A stretch of 64,000 nucleotides of DNA, taken from the NCBI GenBank assembly GCA_001803045.1, contig MHAR01000021.1:62001-126000 (forward strand), read 5' to 3'. The stretch is from Ignavibacteria bacterium RIFOXYB12_FULL_35_14. GTDB lineage: Bacteria; Bacteroidota; Ignavibacteria; Ignavibacteriales; Ignavibacteriaceae. Of this stretch, positions 55,822-64,000 are shown piece after piece (the stretch's first letter is position 1; each line of letters starts with the position of its first letter). The notes under the pieces were generated by a model. It saw only the letters and a list, made by a program, of their open reading frames with translations, did not search any database and was not told where the DNA came from. The position numbers and the translations under genes are program-made.

Positions 55822-58800
55822 TTATTGGATAGAGATATGAACATCTAAACCGGCTTCGTTTGTTGTAGTTGGAGGAATTCTTGCTGCTCCTTCAGGTTCG
55901 ACCGAAGACCGTCGATAGAAAATAGACAATGTAACTTTAGAACTAATGGTGTATTTAATTCTTGGTTCAAAAGTAGTTCGAATCGTACCATCTCTTGGAG
56001 TTCCATCTTCAATGAAATCCGTCATATCATAAATCACGGTCGAATTTTTCGTGCTATTGTAAGAAAAGCTAAATTCAATATCATTCTTTAAATAAACACC
56101 GAACAATGGTAATTCAAAACCGCTTTTACTATAACCAGCCGTAATTCCAATATCTCTTGAAAAAGTTTCTGTTATATTTCTCGTTGAACTTCCTAAATCA
56201 AAACTTGTTCTGGTGGAGTATTTAACGCTGCTTAGTAAGTTTCCACCCCAGAGGTCAGCAAAAGTAAAATTGAACCCGGCTAATGGCGCAAATGCATAAT
56301 CAATCCTTTGAGTTAAAATTTCTTTATTACCATCGGGAGTTAACTTCCAACCCTCTGTATACCCAGAACGATATTCATGCGTTAAGCTAACCCTCTTGGC
56401 AAATGATTTGAAAAGGAAGAACGTCTCCAACCCATCCCATGATATTCTCCAATTTGGACGTGGAACATATTTTATAAAATCATTTAAGAATCCGAGCTTT
56501 GCAAAAATTGGAAAGCTTTCAAACCCTTCAACAAAAGCTGCAGATAAATTTTCTCTTGGATTCGGAGAATCAGGATCATACAACTCATTTACTTGTTTTA
56601 TTCCGCTTTTGAAGACACTTAAAAACAGAGAAGGTGGAAAAGACAAGAATGATCTATCAATTGTGCCTGATGAAGTAATATTTGTAATTGTCGTTCTCCC
56701 TGTTGCATCAGACTGTAAATTTGTGCTCTTGCTTGTCGACCAGCCTACTTTCCAATTCAGATCAATCTTTGCCCCTTCCCAAAGCGGACGTGATGTCTTA
56801 AAATCAAAACTGTTTCTTTGTGAAAAAACATCCTGTAGATTGCCATTTGCAGCACGAGGTCCAACCTCATCACTTAATCCAAGCATAAATCCGCGCGAAG
56901 GACCATTGTCTGCATTAAATAATATTCCCCAGAAGTTGTAGAAACCAGTTCCCTTTCCGGCAATTCCGCTTTTCGATAAATTGTTATCGCTTGAAAAACT
57001 AAAATTGATTGTTTCGTAATCAAACAGAACAACTTTTGCAAATGATTTTAAGAAGTTAAGAGCATTTGTAAGAACTGATTTTTTAGGTATTCCTTCTCTC
57101 AGTGAATCTTCGACCATTGATGAATCGGATAGAACTGTTTGAAGTGAATCCGATATGGTATTACTTGAATCTTTGAGCAGTAAATTATTTTTAGCTTCCT
57201 CGTCAACAACCCGTTCTCTTCCTCTTGTTCGAGTTTGCGTTGTTGTAGTTGGCGGTGGTAGAACTTTCTCATCCGGTGCTTCTTGAAAAAGCGGCTGCAT
57301 GAGAGATTTGAGCTTTAAAGTGAGTGTTGCACTCACTTTGCTCCCAAATCCTGCCCCTCTTCCTAAAACTTCTTGCCTAAAATCATTACTCCACTGATAG
57401 CTTGCAGAATATCCGGTACTAACAGTGAAGAACTTATTTATATCCCATAATGATGGTAATCTTGGCGAAGTTCTAAAATCAACTGATTGCTGGTACTGAT
57501 AATCTTTACCGAAGAATTTTCCAGAAAAAATTTCTCTCCAAATTGAACCTTCAGATCTTTGTCTTCCGAATTCATCGATTTCTAAAAACGCTAAAGAGGA
57601 ACTAACGTTAACGTTATAATTAGTGCTGAGATTAAGTAATCCACCTTCTGTAATTTTCCATGAAAGATTAAAACCTCTGGCAGTTGTAAAGTCACGTGAA
57701 ATTATTTCCTGAGAATTAATATTATTTTGAGGACGCGATACATTTACATTCCTATTTCTTTTCGCTGTAAGATTTAGTGAAAAGTTTTGCGGTGTGAAGT
57801 ATACCTTTGCATTTCTATAGTCAACAAGCAATGATAATATTGAACCAATAACCGGAATATTTGCCGGATAAAAGAAATAATCCGGACTCAGGTTTAATCC
57901 ATAACTCAGGTTTGCATTCCAAATCCAGCTTTTGTTGCTTAAAACAGTTGGGCTCCTGCTAAACGTCTTGTTATAATTAAAGCCCATAGTAATTGAATTA
58001 AAAGAATCCCGGATGAACCATAGCTTAGTTGGTATTTTAAGCTTAATGTTTGAGAGAGACCAGGAATCGGACACATTTACCGTCTGGGATTCAGAAATTA
58101 ATTGTTCGGGAGTTTTAACTGTTGTTTTCGCTGAATCGTCTCTGATATTTCTAAGCTGCTGCGCTGCCTCATCAACTTTCACATCGGTGCCTGGAAGATA
58201 AAGCGGCTTACCAATAGACTCTGAATGTGAATAATTTAGCCTGAGATTACTCTCCGGCAAATTTATTGGCAGCAATTTTAAAACATCGAGATCTGCTGAT
58301 GTTGCCCAATTTCTTGATTCAACGCGTGAACCGAACCTATCTGCAAGCCGATGAAAATAAGGATCAGTGCGGCTCATATTAAAATTTACAGAGAGAAGAT
58401 CTGCCATTTTAATTGAAGTGGACATGCTATAAGCCCAACCTGGTGTATCTTCTGCTCCAATTACACGAAGTTCATTTACCCATACTTCTCCCGATATGCT
58501 TCCGATTGAATTAGGATTTGTTGTGTTGAAAATTCCCACCGTTAAAAATTTAACTTGAGTTAATGTTGGGGTTCCTTTTACTAAGTAGAAATGGCCTGGT
58601 AATCCCGAAACTGGAACTTTTATTGTCTGGTTAATTGAATCTCTTGCTTGCTTAATTGAAGTTAATTCAGAAAATATGATTCTTATTTCATTCCATCCCG
58701 GTCTAACCGGTTGCCGATATTCGTAATAATTATTTGAATCGGTACCAAACCTAAAGTAAACTTCTGCATTATAATCTGCATCTAAAGATGAAACCCTGGT

Positions 58801-61800
58801 TGGTCCATGATCATTATCGCCATGAATAAATAATTTCATTTCCTTGTAATTAAATACATCAAGAGGACGGTATAAATATCTTACTGCTTCACGAGATACT
58901 CCATCAGGAAGATCCTGGAGAATAAGATTTAATGACTGTTCATTTCGAAATACTTGTTCATCCGGCTTAGTTCTGTCTCTTTCTTGATTAACTCCAGGAG
59001 GAATTTCATAGTTAGGGTTATCTTCGTAACTGATTACCGAGACGGATAATATGGTATCCTGCGGTAATACTTTTTGCCATTGACTTCCAACCAGATTGAA
59101 CTCAGCAAAACGAAGATGAACTGCTTGATCAACACCGGTAATAAAAAACCTGATTGCTTCAACGGTAGTAAAACTTGGTTCGCCAACTTTTGTAAGAGTG
59201 TCTTTCAAAGGAATGCGATATAAATACCAGCCCTCATTGTCACCGCCACCAGCAATAAATTTATTTGTCTGTGCGCTTGTATCTAATGGAATTTCATATC
59301 GGAAAAAGCTATTGATTAAATTAATATTCCCATTTCTATTTAAGTCTTCAGTATCCGGCAATCTACCAATATCGCTTAAGATTGCATTACCTTGTGTACC
59401 ATTAATGTTATAATAATCAAAAATAGATGTAACACCACCGGCTTTTGTGAAAGAAAAATTATCGCCGCTCGGATCAGATGCTGTGCTACTATAAAACGCT
59501 CTTTCTTCTTCATCAGTCATACCATCAATACCTGTATCTTCCTTTCCGTCAACATCAATTGCATCATTTCCATCTATGTCTTCCGTGTCAAGCCTTCTAT
59601 TTGGAATTACATCTTCGCTAATTCTTCCAATATCAATATAAACTTTTGAATTTAATGGAGCGTCTTCAACCTTCAACCAAAATTCTAGAAACTCAATATT
59701 CTCTTCAACAAGATTGCTGGCCGTTGATGAAAGCAGCTTCATAATTCCGCCCCAATTTTTTTTTCGATCTTGTAAAGACGGTGTGTAGTTATAAGTCCCT
59801 TGTGTGTCTGGAAGAAAGATGTAATCCATTACAGTAACATTATCTTCCTGTTTAGCAACGCGCTTCCGGGAGCCCCAGATATCCTGTACACGAACATCTG
59901 AAGGAGTTACGGTGTACCAAAAACTTTTCGCTTTGTTATTCATCAATGACGTATCCGGTAAAGCAGGTGATGTGGGAAGCTTTTCTGGCGGGCTTAGATC
60001 CTTCCATGCTGTATATGAAACTCCAACAGGGATAATCCGTTTTGCCCCTTCAAAATCATCGATGTAAGCAATGCTGTTTCCTTGATCGGAGGATATAGTG
60101 CTTTTTTTAGTGTTGGGATCGGGATCAATGTATGCGAACTCCCCCTGCAATGTAAAACTAGACATTTGTTTAGTTGATATGACTTTATCTAAAAGTTTAG
60201 TGAGAAATGGAAGTTCACCGCTTGTACTAAAATCAACTCCATAAATTGTATTACTTAAAGGTTCTTCACCAATTCTAACTTTATCACTTAAAGTCTGTTG
60301 ATTAAGGTTTAATACAGAAAAGCCTAGCTTTGTCTTTGGAGAAATATCAAGAATTCCTCTTGCCCCAAGTAAAGTTTTGGATGCAAGCTGGAAAAGATCA
60401 TTCTGCTCGTAGGTTATCCTTAAATCAGCCCCGGGAACTAGAGCAGCATCATTTCTGATTGTTAACTGTCCGATATTATAATCAACAATGTAATCAATTC
60501 CAGGAGTTAATTCTCTTCCGCTTAATCTTACACGAACTGAGTTTTCGACAACATTAAAACCTAACTGATAAACTGAGCTTGCTTCACCGGAGTATTTTCC
60601 AGTAAGAATCCACTTGTCTTTAACTTTCTGCTGCTGTGCAAAAGTTTTTGTAGTGTCATAAACTAACTGATACTTTAATGAGTCGCTATTCTGCAATTCG
60701 GTTGGAATATTTCTGCCAAAAGGTTCCAACACAGGAAAAATTATTTCACCAGTTTGAGGAATAATAGTAAGATTAGTACGCCAGTCAAAAACATTATCAG
60801 GATTAGCTTGATCTGCCGCGTCGTAATTATCGAAACCAAAAGCATTCAACAATCGAACAGTTCCTTGCCCGCCTGGTAATTCTACAACAGGATCCTGGCC
60901 AGCAACTTCATATTTAATTTGAAATTCAAATCCTTCTTTTTTGATATTTCGTCCACCAACTGGGTAAATATTTTTTAACTGAAGTTTCCAAGCTTGGGCA
61001 TAGTTACTGCCTGGTTGAAGGAACTTGGGTTTAATCATTTTTAATACAAGTCTTTGGGAATCAGTTTGTGCCGAACTTATGAACTCACCAAAAAAACTAT
61101 CATCAGCAGCACCTGGCATATTCTCAACTCTATAAGCAACCGCAATAATATCATTATCATTGATTTGAGTATTAAAAGTTAGAAACCCAGTATATTCATT
61201 CAATAAATAATCATCACCTCTGGTTAGTAATTTAAACCTAGAAAAGTCTTTTTGCCCCGAAATTGGATTTATTGTTTCACTTCTAAGGCTCGAGTCATAT
61301 CTGCCTCCAGCATTTAATGGGTCCAAGTTTATATAAACATTAGCTTGTCTTTCTTTTGCAGGATCTTTACCAATTGTTTCTATTGATTTCCAAACTTCGA
61401 TGTCTTTTATTAAATATTGAGATTCAATCTGCGGTGTAGCATTATCATAATATTTCTGAAATAAATTTAGATTAGGATTTTGACTCGCATAAACAGTATC
61501 AACAAAATAATGATTGGTCGAGTAGTCGTAACCTCTTTTTTCAAAGGTTTGAGATGTTGTACCACCAGAAACTGAAACTTCTTTCACTTCACCTTTTTTC
61601 TGGCTTGCTATAGTTGTAAGTGATAATGGACCAATTTTAAAGTTAGCTTTAACACCAAACAATGCTTCACTTCCGCCAACTAAAGGAGAAGTCTGCAATG
61701 AAACGTTTCCAGCTTCCACACTCTGAACGATTTCATCCTCATAACCCGTATACTTTATTTTAAGCTGGTTCTCATACTCAAATGTTCTTTCGGTATTCCA

Positions 61801-62685
61801 ATCGGCTACAATGTTAAGCTTGTCCCCAATTGTTCCGCTTACGTTTATTTGTACTTGCTGCTTAAAGTCAGGTTCATTTCTCGTATTGCCAAGACGTGAA
61901 GCAGTTACACCTTCAGTGGTTTCGCTGCGCCAAGCGCCGTGAATATCGACAGCACCGCCAATTCTTAAGCTGATCTTGGGTTCACCGAAAATGCTTAACA
62001 CTCCAACGCTTGGTAAAGGAATTTCCAGATTAGTTATATCTTTAATTAATTGTCCTAACTCCTTTTTAGTTTCCTTCAACTCATATGCATAACCGATGCT
62101 TTCCCAAATTTCACGTTCACGTAATCCAAGCCGCATCTGGATGTAATCATCAATTGTCATCCTTAAAATTATTTTTATCTGCTTACCGGCAATTTTCTCA
62201 ACCACTTCAACGAATTGTCCGGTTGAATCAATTTGGATGGTTCGAGTTAGGTATCTTTGATCAGGATATGCAAAAAACTTTGATGGTTTTTTCTTTTTTA
62301 ATTCAACATAAGGTTTGTCTTCACGCTGATATTTGAAATATTTCATTCGGGCAGTTGAATCAATTGCTGCAGAATCTACTTTCACAGTATCCACAAGTGC
62401 TAAAAGTGAATCTTCCATAATTCTACTTGTGTCAGAAAGGTTAATTTTTTCTTCCAATTTTTCCGTAACATTGCTGGTATCATCGAGAGAAACGGCAAAA
62501 TCAATTGACTTACCTTTGACTGAAATTTCAGATAAACCACTGCTTGACTTATTTAGCGGCGAAGGTAAATTATTCTTCTGGGAAGTGCTTAATTGCAGAA
62601 GTGCATCAACCCAAAGTTTTTTGTTAACCTGGGATTGGTATTGAGAGAAAAATCCAAAATTTGTTGCGACATAAAACAGAAACAC
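55822..62685 (-). CDS. sprA: T9SS outer-membrane translocon protein SprA (Sov-like)
   Basis: SprA forms the giant outer-membrane pore through which T9SS substrates leave. The 2287-residue size is close to known SprA/Sov proteins. Typical parts are an N-terminal soluble region, many beta strands, GTNNYLAGQ-unrelated but SprA-like segments such as IYGVDFSTSGELPFLTKLLD and ...AYIDDFEGAKRIIPVGVS, and a barrel end with LTLSIFYRRSS. The annotated GTG at 62685 is uncertain. The frame stays open for about 23 codons upstream, and the positively charged RRKK part of a signal peptide lies in that upstream stretch, without an ATG, GTG or TTG start. Confidence 0.95.
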   Translation of the reverse strand: MFLFYVATNFGFFSQYQSQVNKKLWVDALLQLSTSQKNNLPSPLNKSSSGLSEISVKGKSIDFAVSLDDTSNVTEKLEEKINLSDTSRIMEDSLLALVDTVKVDSAAIDSTARMKYFKYQREDKPYVELKKKKPSKFFAYPDQRYLTRTIQIDSTGQFVEVVEKIAGKQIKIILRMTIDDYIQMRLGLREREIWESIGYAYELKETKKELGQLIKDITNLEIPLPSVGVLSIFGEPKISLRIGGAVDIHGAWRSETTEGVTASRLGNTRNEPDFKQQVQINVSGTIGDKLNIVADWNTERTFEYENQLKIKYTGYEDEIVQSVEAGNVSLQTSPLVGGSEALFGVKANFKIGPLSLTTIASQKKGEVKEVSVSGGTTSQTFEKRGYDYSTNHYFVDTVYASQNPNLNLFQKYYDNATPQIESQYLIKDIEVWKSIETIGKDPAKERQANVYINLDPLNAGGRYDSSLRSETINPISGQKDFSRFKLLTRGDDYLLNEYTGFLTFNTQINDNDIIAVAYRVENMPGAADDSFFGEFISSAQTDSQRLVLKMIKPKFLQPGSNYAQAWKLQLKNIYPVGGRNIKKEGFEFQIKYEVAGQDPVVELPGGQGTVRLLNAFGFDNYDAADQANPDNVFDWRTNLTIIPQTGEIIFPVLEPFGRNIPTELQNSDSLKYQLVYDTTKTFAQQQKVKDKWILTGKYSGEASSVYQLGFNVVENSVRVRLSGRELTPGIDYIVDYNIGQLTIRNDAALVPGADLRITYEQNDLFQLASKTLLGARGILDISPKTKLGFSVLNLNQQTLSDKVRIGEEPLSNTIYGVDFSTSGELPFLTKLLDKVISTKQMSSFTLQGEFAYIDPDPNTKKSTISSDQGNSIAYIDDFEGAKRIIPVGVSYTAWKDLSPPEKLPTSPALPDTSLMNNKAKSFWYTVTPSDVRVQDIWGSRKRVAKQEDNVTVMDYIFLPDTQGTYNYTPSLQDRKKNWGGIMKLLSSTASNLVEENIEFLEFWLKVEDAPLNSKVYIDIGRISEDVIPNRRLDTEDIDGNDAIDVDGKEDTGIDGMTDEEERAFYSSTASDPSGDNFSFTKAGGVTSIFDYYNINGTQGNAILSDIGRLPDTEDLNRNGNINLINSFFRYEIPLDTSAQTNKFIAGGGDNEGWYLYRIPLKDTLTKVGEPSFTTVEAIRFFITGVDQAVHLRFAEFNLVGSQWQKVLPQDTILSVSVISYEDNPNYEIPPGVNQERDRTKPDEQVFRNEQSLNLILQDLPDGVSREAVRYLYRPLDVFNYKEMKLFIHGDNDHGPTRVSSLDADYNAEVYFRFGTDSNNYYEYRQPVRPGWNEIRIIFSELTSIKQARDSINQTIKVPVSGLPGHFYLVKGTPTLTQVKFLTVGIFNTTNPNSIGSISGEVWVNELRVIGAEDTPGWAYSMSTSIKMADLLSVNFNMSRTDPYFHRLADRFGSRVESRNWATSADLDVLKLLPINLPESNLRLNYSHSESIGKPLYLPGTDVKVDEAAQQLRNIRDDSAKTTVKTPEQLISESQTVNVSDSWSLSNIKLKIPTKLWFIRDSFNSITMGFNYNKTFSRSPTVLSNKSWIWNANLSYGLNLSPDYFFYPANIPVIGSILSLLVDYRNAKVYFTPQNFSLNLTAKRNRNVNVSRPQNNINSQEIISRDFTTARGFNLSWKITEGGLLNLSTNYNVNVSSSLAFLEIDEFGRQRSEGSIWREIFSGKFFGKDYQYQQSVDFRTSPRLPSLWDINKFFTVSTGYSASYQWSNDFRQEVLGRGAGFGSKVSATLTLKLKSLMQPLFQEAPDEKVLPPPTTTTQTRTRGRERVVDEEAKNNLLLKDSSNTISDSLQTVLSDSSMVEDSLREGIPKKSVLTNALNFLKSFAKVVLFDYETINFSFSSDNNLSKSGIAGKGTGFYNFWGILFNADNGPSRGFMLGLSDEVGPRAANGNLQDVFSQRNSFDFKTSRPLWEGAKIDLNWKVGWSTSKSTNLQSDATGRTTITNITSSGTIDRSFLSFPPSLFLSVFKSGIKQVNELYDPDSPNPRENLSAAFVEGFESFPIFAKLGFLNDFIKYVPRPNWRISWDGLETFFLFKSFAKRVSLTHEYRSGYTEGWKLTPDGNKEILTQRIDYAFAPLAGFNFTFADLWGGNLLSSVKYSTRTSFDLGSSTRNITETFSRDIGITAGYSKSGFELPLFGVYLKNDIEFSFSYNSTKNSTVIYDMTDFIEDGTPRDGTIRTTFEPRIKYTISSKVTLSIFYRRSSVEPEGAARIPPTTTNEAGLDVHISIQ

Positions 62686-62948
62686 CGATGCCGAAAAGAT
62701 TTGGAGGAATTCCCTAAATAGATTTATTTTTTTACGTCTGATGATAATCCTAATTACAAAAAATGAAACTGTTCAAACTGTAAAAAATTCTATAAAGATC
62801 CTCCAAATGTTTATTATTTCGCTGAAAAAATTAGAGAAATAATGATTTAATATCAAGAAAATTATAAAAACAATATTCGCGCCAAAAATTTATAAATTTG
62901 TGTATAATGAAATAAGGTAATTTTTTACGGCTTGGGTTGATTTTGTAG

Positions 62949-63004
62949 GGATCGAGCTCCTGCTCGATCCGCAGTAAGAAAGTCGAAACAACCAAGAGGT
63001 TGTT
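62949..63004. repeat. Double hairpin repeat element
   Basis: GGATCGAGC (62949-62957) pairs with GCTCGATCC (62962-62970) around a TCCT loop. Then AACAACC (62987-62993) pairs with GGTTGTT (62998-63004) around AAGA. Two GC-richer hairpins this close in AT-rich DNA look like a dispersed palindromic element. It lies next to the decayed end of the cupin gene, and the stretch 62686-63031 holds no other gene. Confidence 0.7.
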
Positions 63005-63031
63005 CCCAACAAGGTAAATTTTATATCTAAC

Positions 63032-63340
63032 ACCTAAAATAATTATGTTCAACTCCCCTGTTAAATTCAGAATTTAAATTTTAACTGCACATCCATCATA
63101 ATAATGCCGCCGTTCATCGGATTTCAGTCAATGAAATTTTGATGTCTGTTCGCCTTCAAGTAAAAAATAAATTGAAGTTGAGAAGTTACGATCACCGTCA
63201 TAATGTTCTGGAAGAAATTCTTTCTTCAGTGTTTTATCTGAGCGATAAACTTCGCTAAAATATCCTCCTTGGGGATGAGGTTGAAGGTTAATACGATTTA
63301 TGTATAATTGGGCTTTTTCGTTCATTGAATCTATAATCAA
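63032..63340 (-). pseudogene. Cupin (DUF985-like) pseudogene
   Basis: The first 70 codons (MIIDSMNEKAQLYINRINLQ, then PHPQGGYFSEVYRS and FLLEGEQTSKFH) match the start of the DUF985/YML079-type cupin family. An in-frame TGA at 63128-63130 replaces the residue expected after KFH. The same frame then continues with family-like LKSDERRHYYDGCAVKI, a TAA at 63074, and ILNLTGELNIIILG. The normal protein has about 160 residues. Beyond about 63032 homology stops near the double hairpin. The gene starts 2 bases before the stop of the T9SS protein gene. Confidence 0.8.
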
Positions 63341-63342
63341 TT

Positions 63343-64000
63343 CTACCGCAATAATATCATCTTTTTCGTTTTACTATACTGCTCTGCTTGCAACCTATAA
63401 AAATATACGCCAGAGGCGTATCTGCCTTTGGCGGAAACTCCGCTTGCCATTTGATATTTCTGCGTGTTGAACGAAACATTGTAATTTCCCGGCCTCAACT
63501 CTTCATTTACAAGTACTGCTATTTCTTTGCCGAGGATGTCATAGATTTTTAAGGTTGTTAACACACCCCTTTTGTCCCCTCTCAAGAGGGGAATAGCGTA
63601 CCCGATTGTAGTAATTGGATTAAATGGATTCGGGTAATTCTGAAATAACTCGAATTTCTCTGGTAAGATATTTTCATTTACTATATCCGAAATTACGTAA
63701 GCCCTATTTGTTGTAAAGTAAAATGTATCAGCCGGAGTGATAGGTCGCTTCGTTAATACAAAATTTGTGTCCCCAATATTTGGCCAGATAATATTTCCTG
63801 CTGAAGTATTAGAGTTTATTTGTGCATGTGTGTTAAATGGATTGACTTGATACGGCGGCGGAGTTATGAATACAATTTCTTCCTTAGGATTCCACTTAAA
63901 ATTTTTTGTTGCTGCTAACTCTTTCACTAAAATTGTAAGTCGGGAATTATTGTTCATATTTATTGCTAAAAAAGGAATAATTACATTTTTAGCTCCAGTT
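63343..64000 (-). CDS. C-terminal part of a T9SS-secreted protein (start beyond window)
   Basis: The frame is open to the right edge (reads TGAKNVIIPFLAINM before the first methionine), so at least 218 codons are visible and the N-terminus is missing. The last 90 residues are a T9SS type A sorting domain: FQNYPNPFNPITTIGYAIP, LKIYDILGKEIAVLVN, SGVYFYRL and KKMILLR. Compared with the same domain at 31571-33205 it carries two in-frame extra segments, LLRGDKRGVLT and GVSAKGRYAS, each encoded by a GC-rich palindrome. The passenger part is too short to identify. Confidence 0.85.
   Translation of the reverse strand, partial: TGAKNVIIPFLAINMNNNSRLTILVKELAATKNFKWNPKEEIVFITPPPYQVNPFNTHAQINSNTSAGNIIWPNIGDTNFVLTKRPITPADTFYFTTNRAYVISDIVNENILPEKFELFQNYPNPFNPITTIGYAIPLLRGDKRGVLTTLKIYDILGKEIAVLVNEELRPGNYNVSFNTQKYQMASGVSAKGRYASGVYFYRLQAEQYSKTKKMILLR
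63418..63443. repeat. Palindromic insertion inside the sorting domain, element 2
   Basis: CGCCAGAGGC (63418-63427) and GCCTTTGGCG (63434-63443) pair with one mismatch. The DNA encodes the SAKGRYAS segment, absent from the paralogous domain, so an element seems to have entered in frame. Confidence 0.65.
63576..63591. repeat. Palindromic insertion inside the sorting domain, element 1
   Basis: CCCCTCT-CA-AGAGGGG forms a perfect 7-bp stem within the codons for LLRGDKRGV, a segment lacking in the other sorting domain in this window. Confidence 0.65.

Noticed and set aside
62831-63052. 73-residue minus-strand frame upstream of sprA
   Set aside because: It is the decayed tail of the cupin pseudogene joined to the translated double hairpin.

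Overview
The window is an AT-rich bacterial chromosome segment that looks like an Ignavibacteria (Bacteroidota/Chlorobiota group) genome. Two proteins end in a type IX secretion (T9SS) sorting domain of the NYPNPFNP...SGVYFYRL type. The T9SS translocon SprA and the PorX regulator are encoded next to each other, and Kdo/Lpt genes show a Gram-negative LPS outer membrane. The taxonomic call is inference from these marks; there is no rRNA, and I found no tRNA.

Layout. 1-5.2 kb (minus): a secreted M23-like protein cut by the left edge, rho, folC, pyrD and pyrK. 5.6 kb (plus): a DUF502 membrane protein. 6.2-14 kb (minus): kdsA, kdsD, lptC, an lptA-like gene and lptB, with a single-chain restriction-modification enzyme at the end of the run. 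14.1-19.7 kb (plus): a PIG-L deacetylase, a tiny membrane ORF with an SSS symporter, and a rhomboid protease. 19.7-25.8 kb is accessory DNA. Its core, about 19.8-23.3 kb, is read here as an integron gene-cassette array without an integrase (CALIN). It has two well-formed attC sites, one degenerate and one half site, and an R-box a few bases after each cassette stop codon. The cassettes carry a SieB-like protein, a frameshifted gene, a membrane zinc-ribbon protein and a membrane/HEPN-like gene pair. Beside it lie a MazEF toxin-antitoxin pair and a lipoprotein, separated by three decayed copies of one repeat.

25.8-38.7 kb (minus) is a phosphate-starvation block: pstS, porin, pstC, pstA, pstB, phoU; a TonB receptor with a T9SS-secreted beta-helix protein; and an M28 peptidase with a second PstS-like protein. 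Three intergenic sites with 11-bp-phased CTTAACA-type repeats, like PHO boxes, precede these three groups. 38.9-41.6 kb (plus): two tandem tiny membrane proteins and a second SSS symporter. 41.8-48.9 kb (minus): an M1 peptidase, ruvB, an acyltransferase-like membrane protein and hsp20-dnaK-hsp20. 49.1-50.7 kb (plus): birA and coaX, convergent with a long minus-strand run from sprA through porX, tsaE, tsaB, a DUF1573 protein and accD to panC. The right edge has a cupin pseudogene and the C-terminal part of a T9SS-secreted protein with two palindromic in-frame insertions.

How the genes work together. Kds and Lpt proteins make and move LPS. SprA and PorX secrete proteins carrying the sorting domain seen at 31.6 and 63.3 kb. 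The Pst, porin, TonB and secreted proteins form a likely Pho regulon. BirA, AccD, CoaX and PanC link biotin, malonyl-CoA and pantothenate metabolism. The accessory block and the restriction-modification gene are the probable mobile and defence content.
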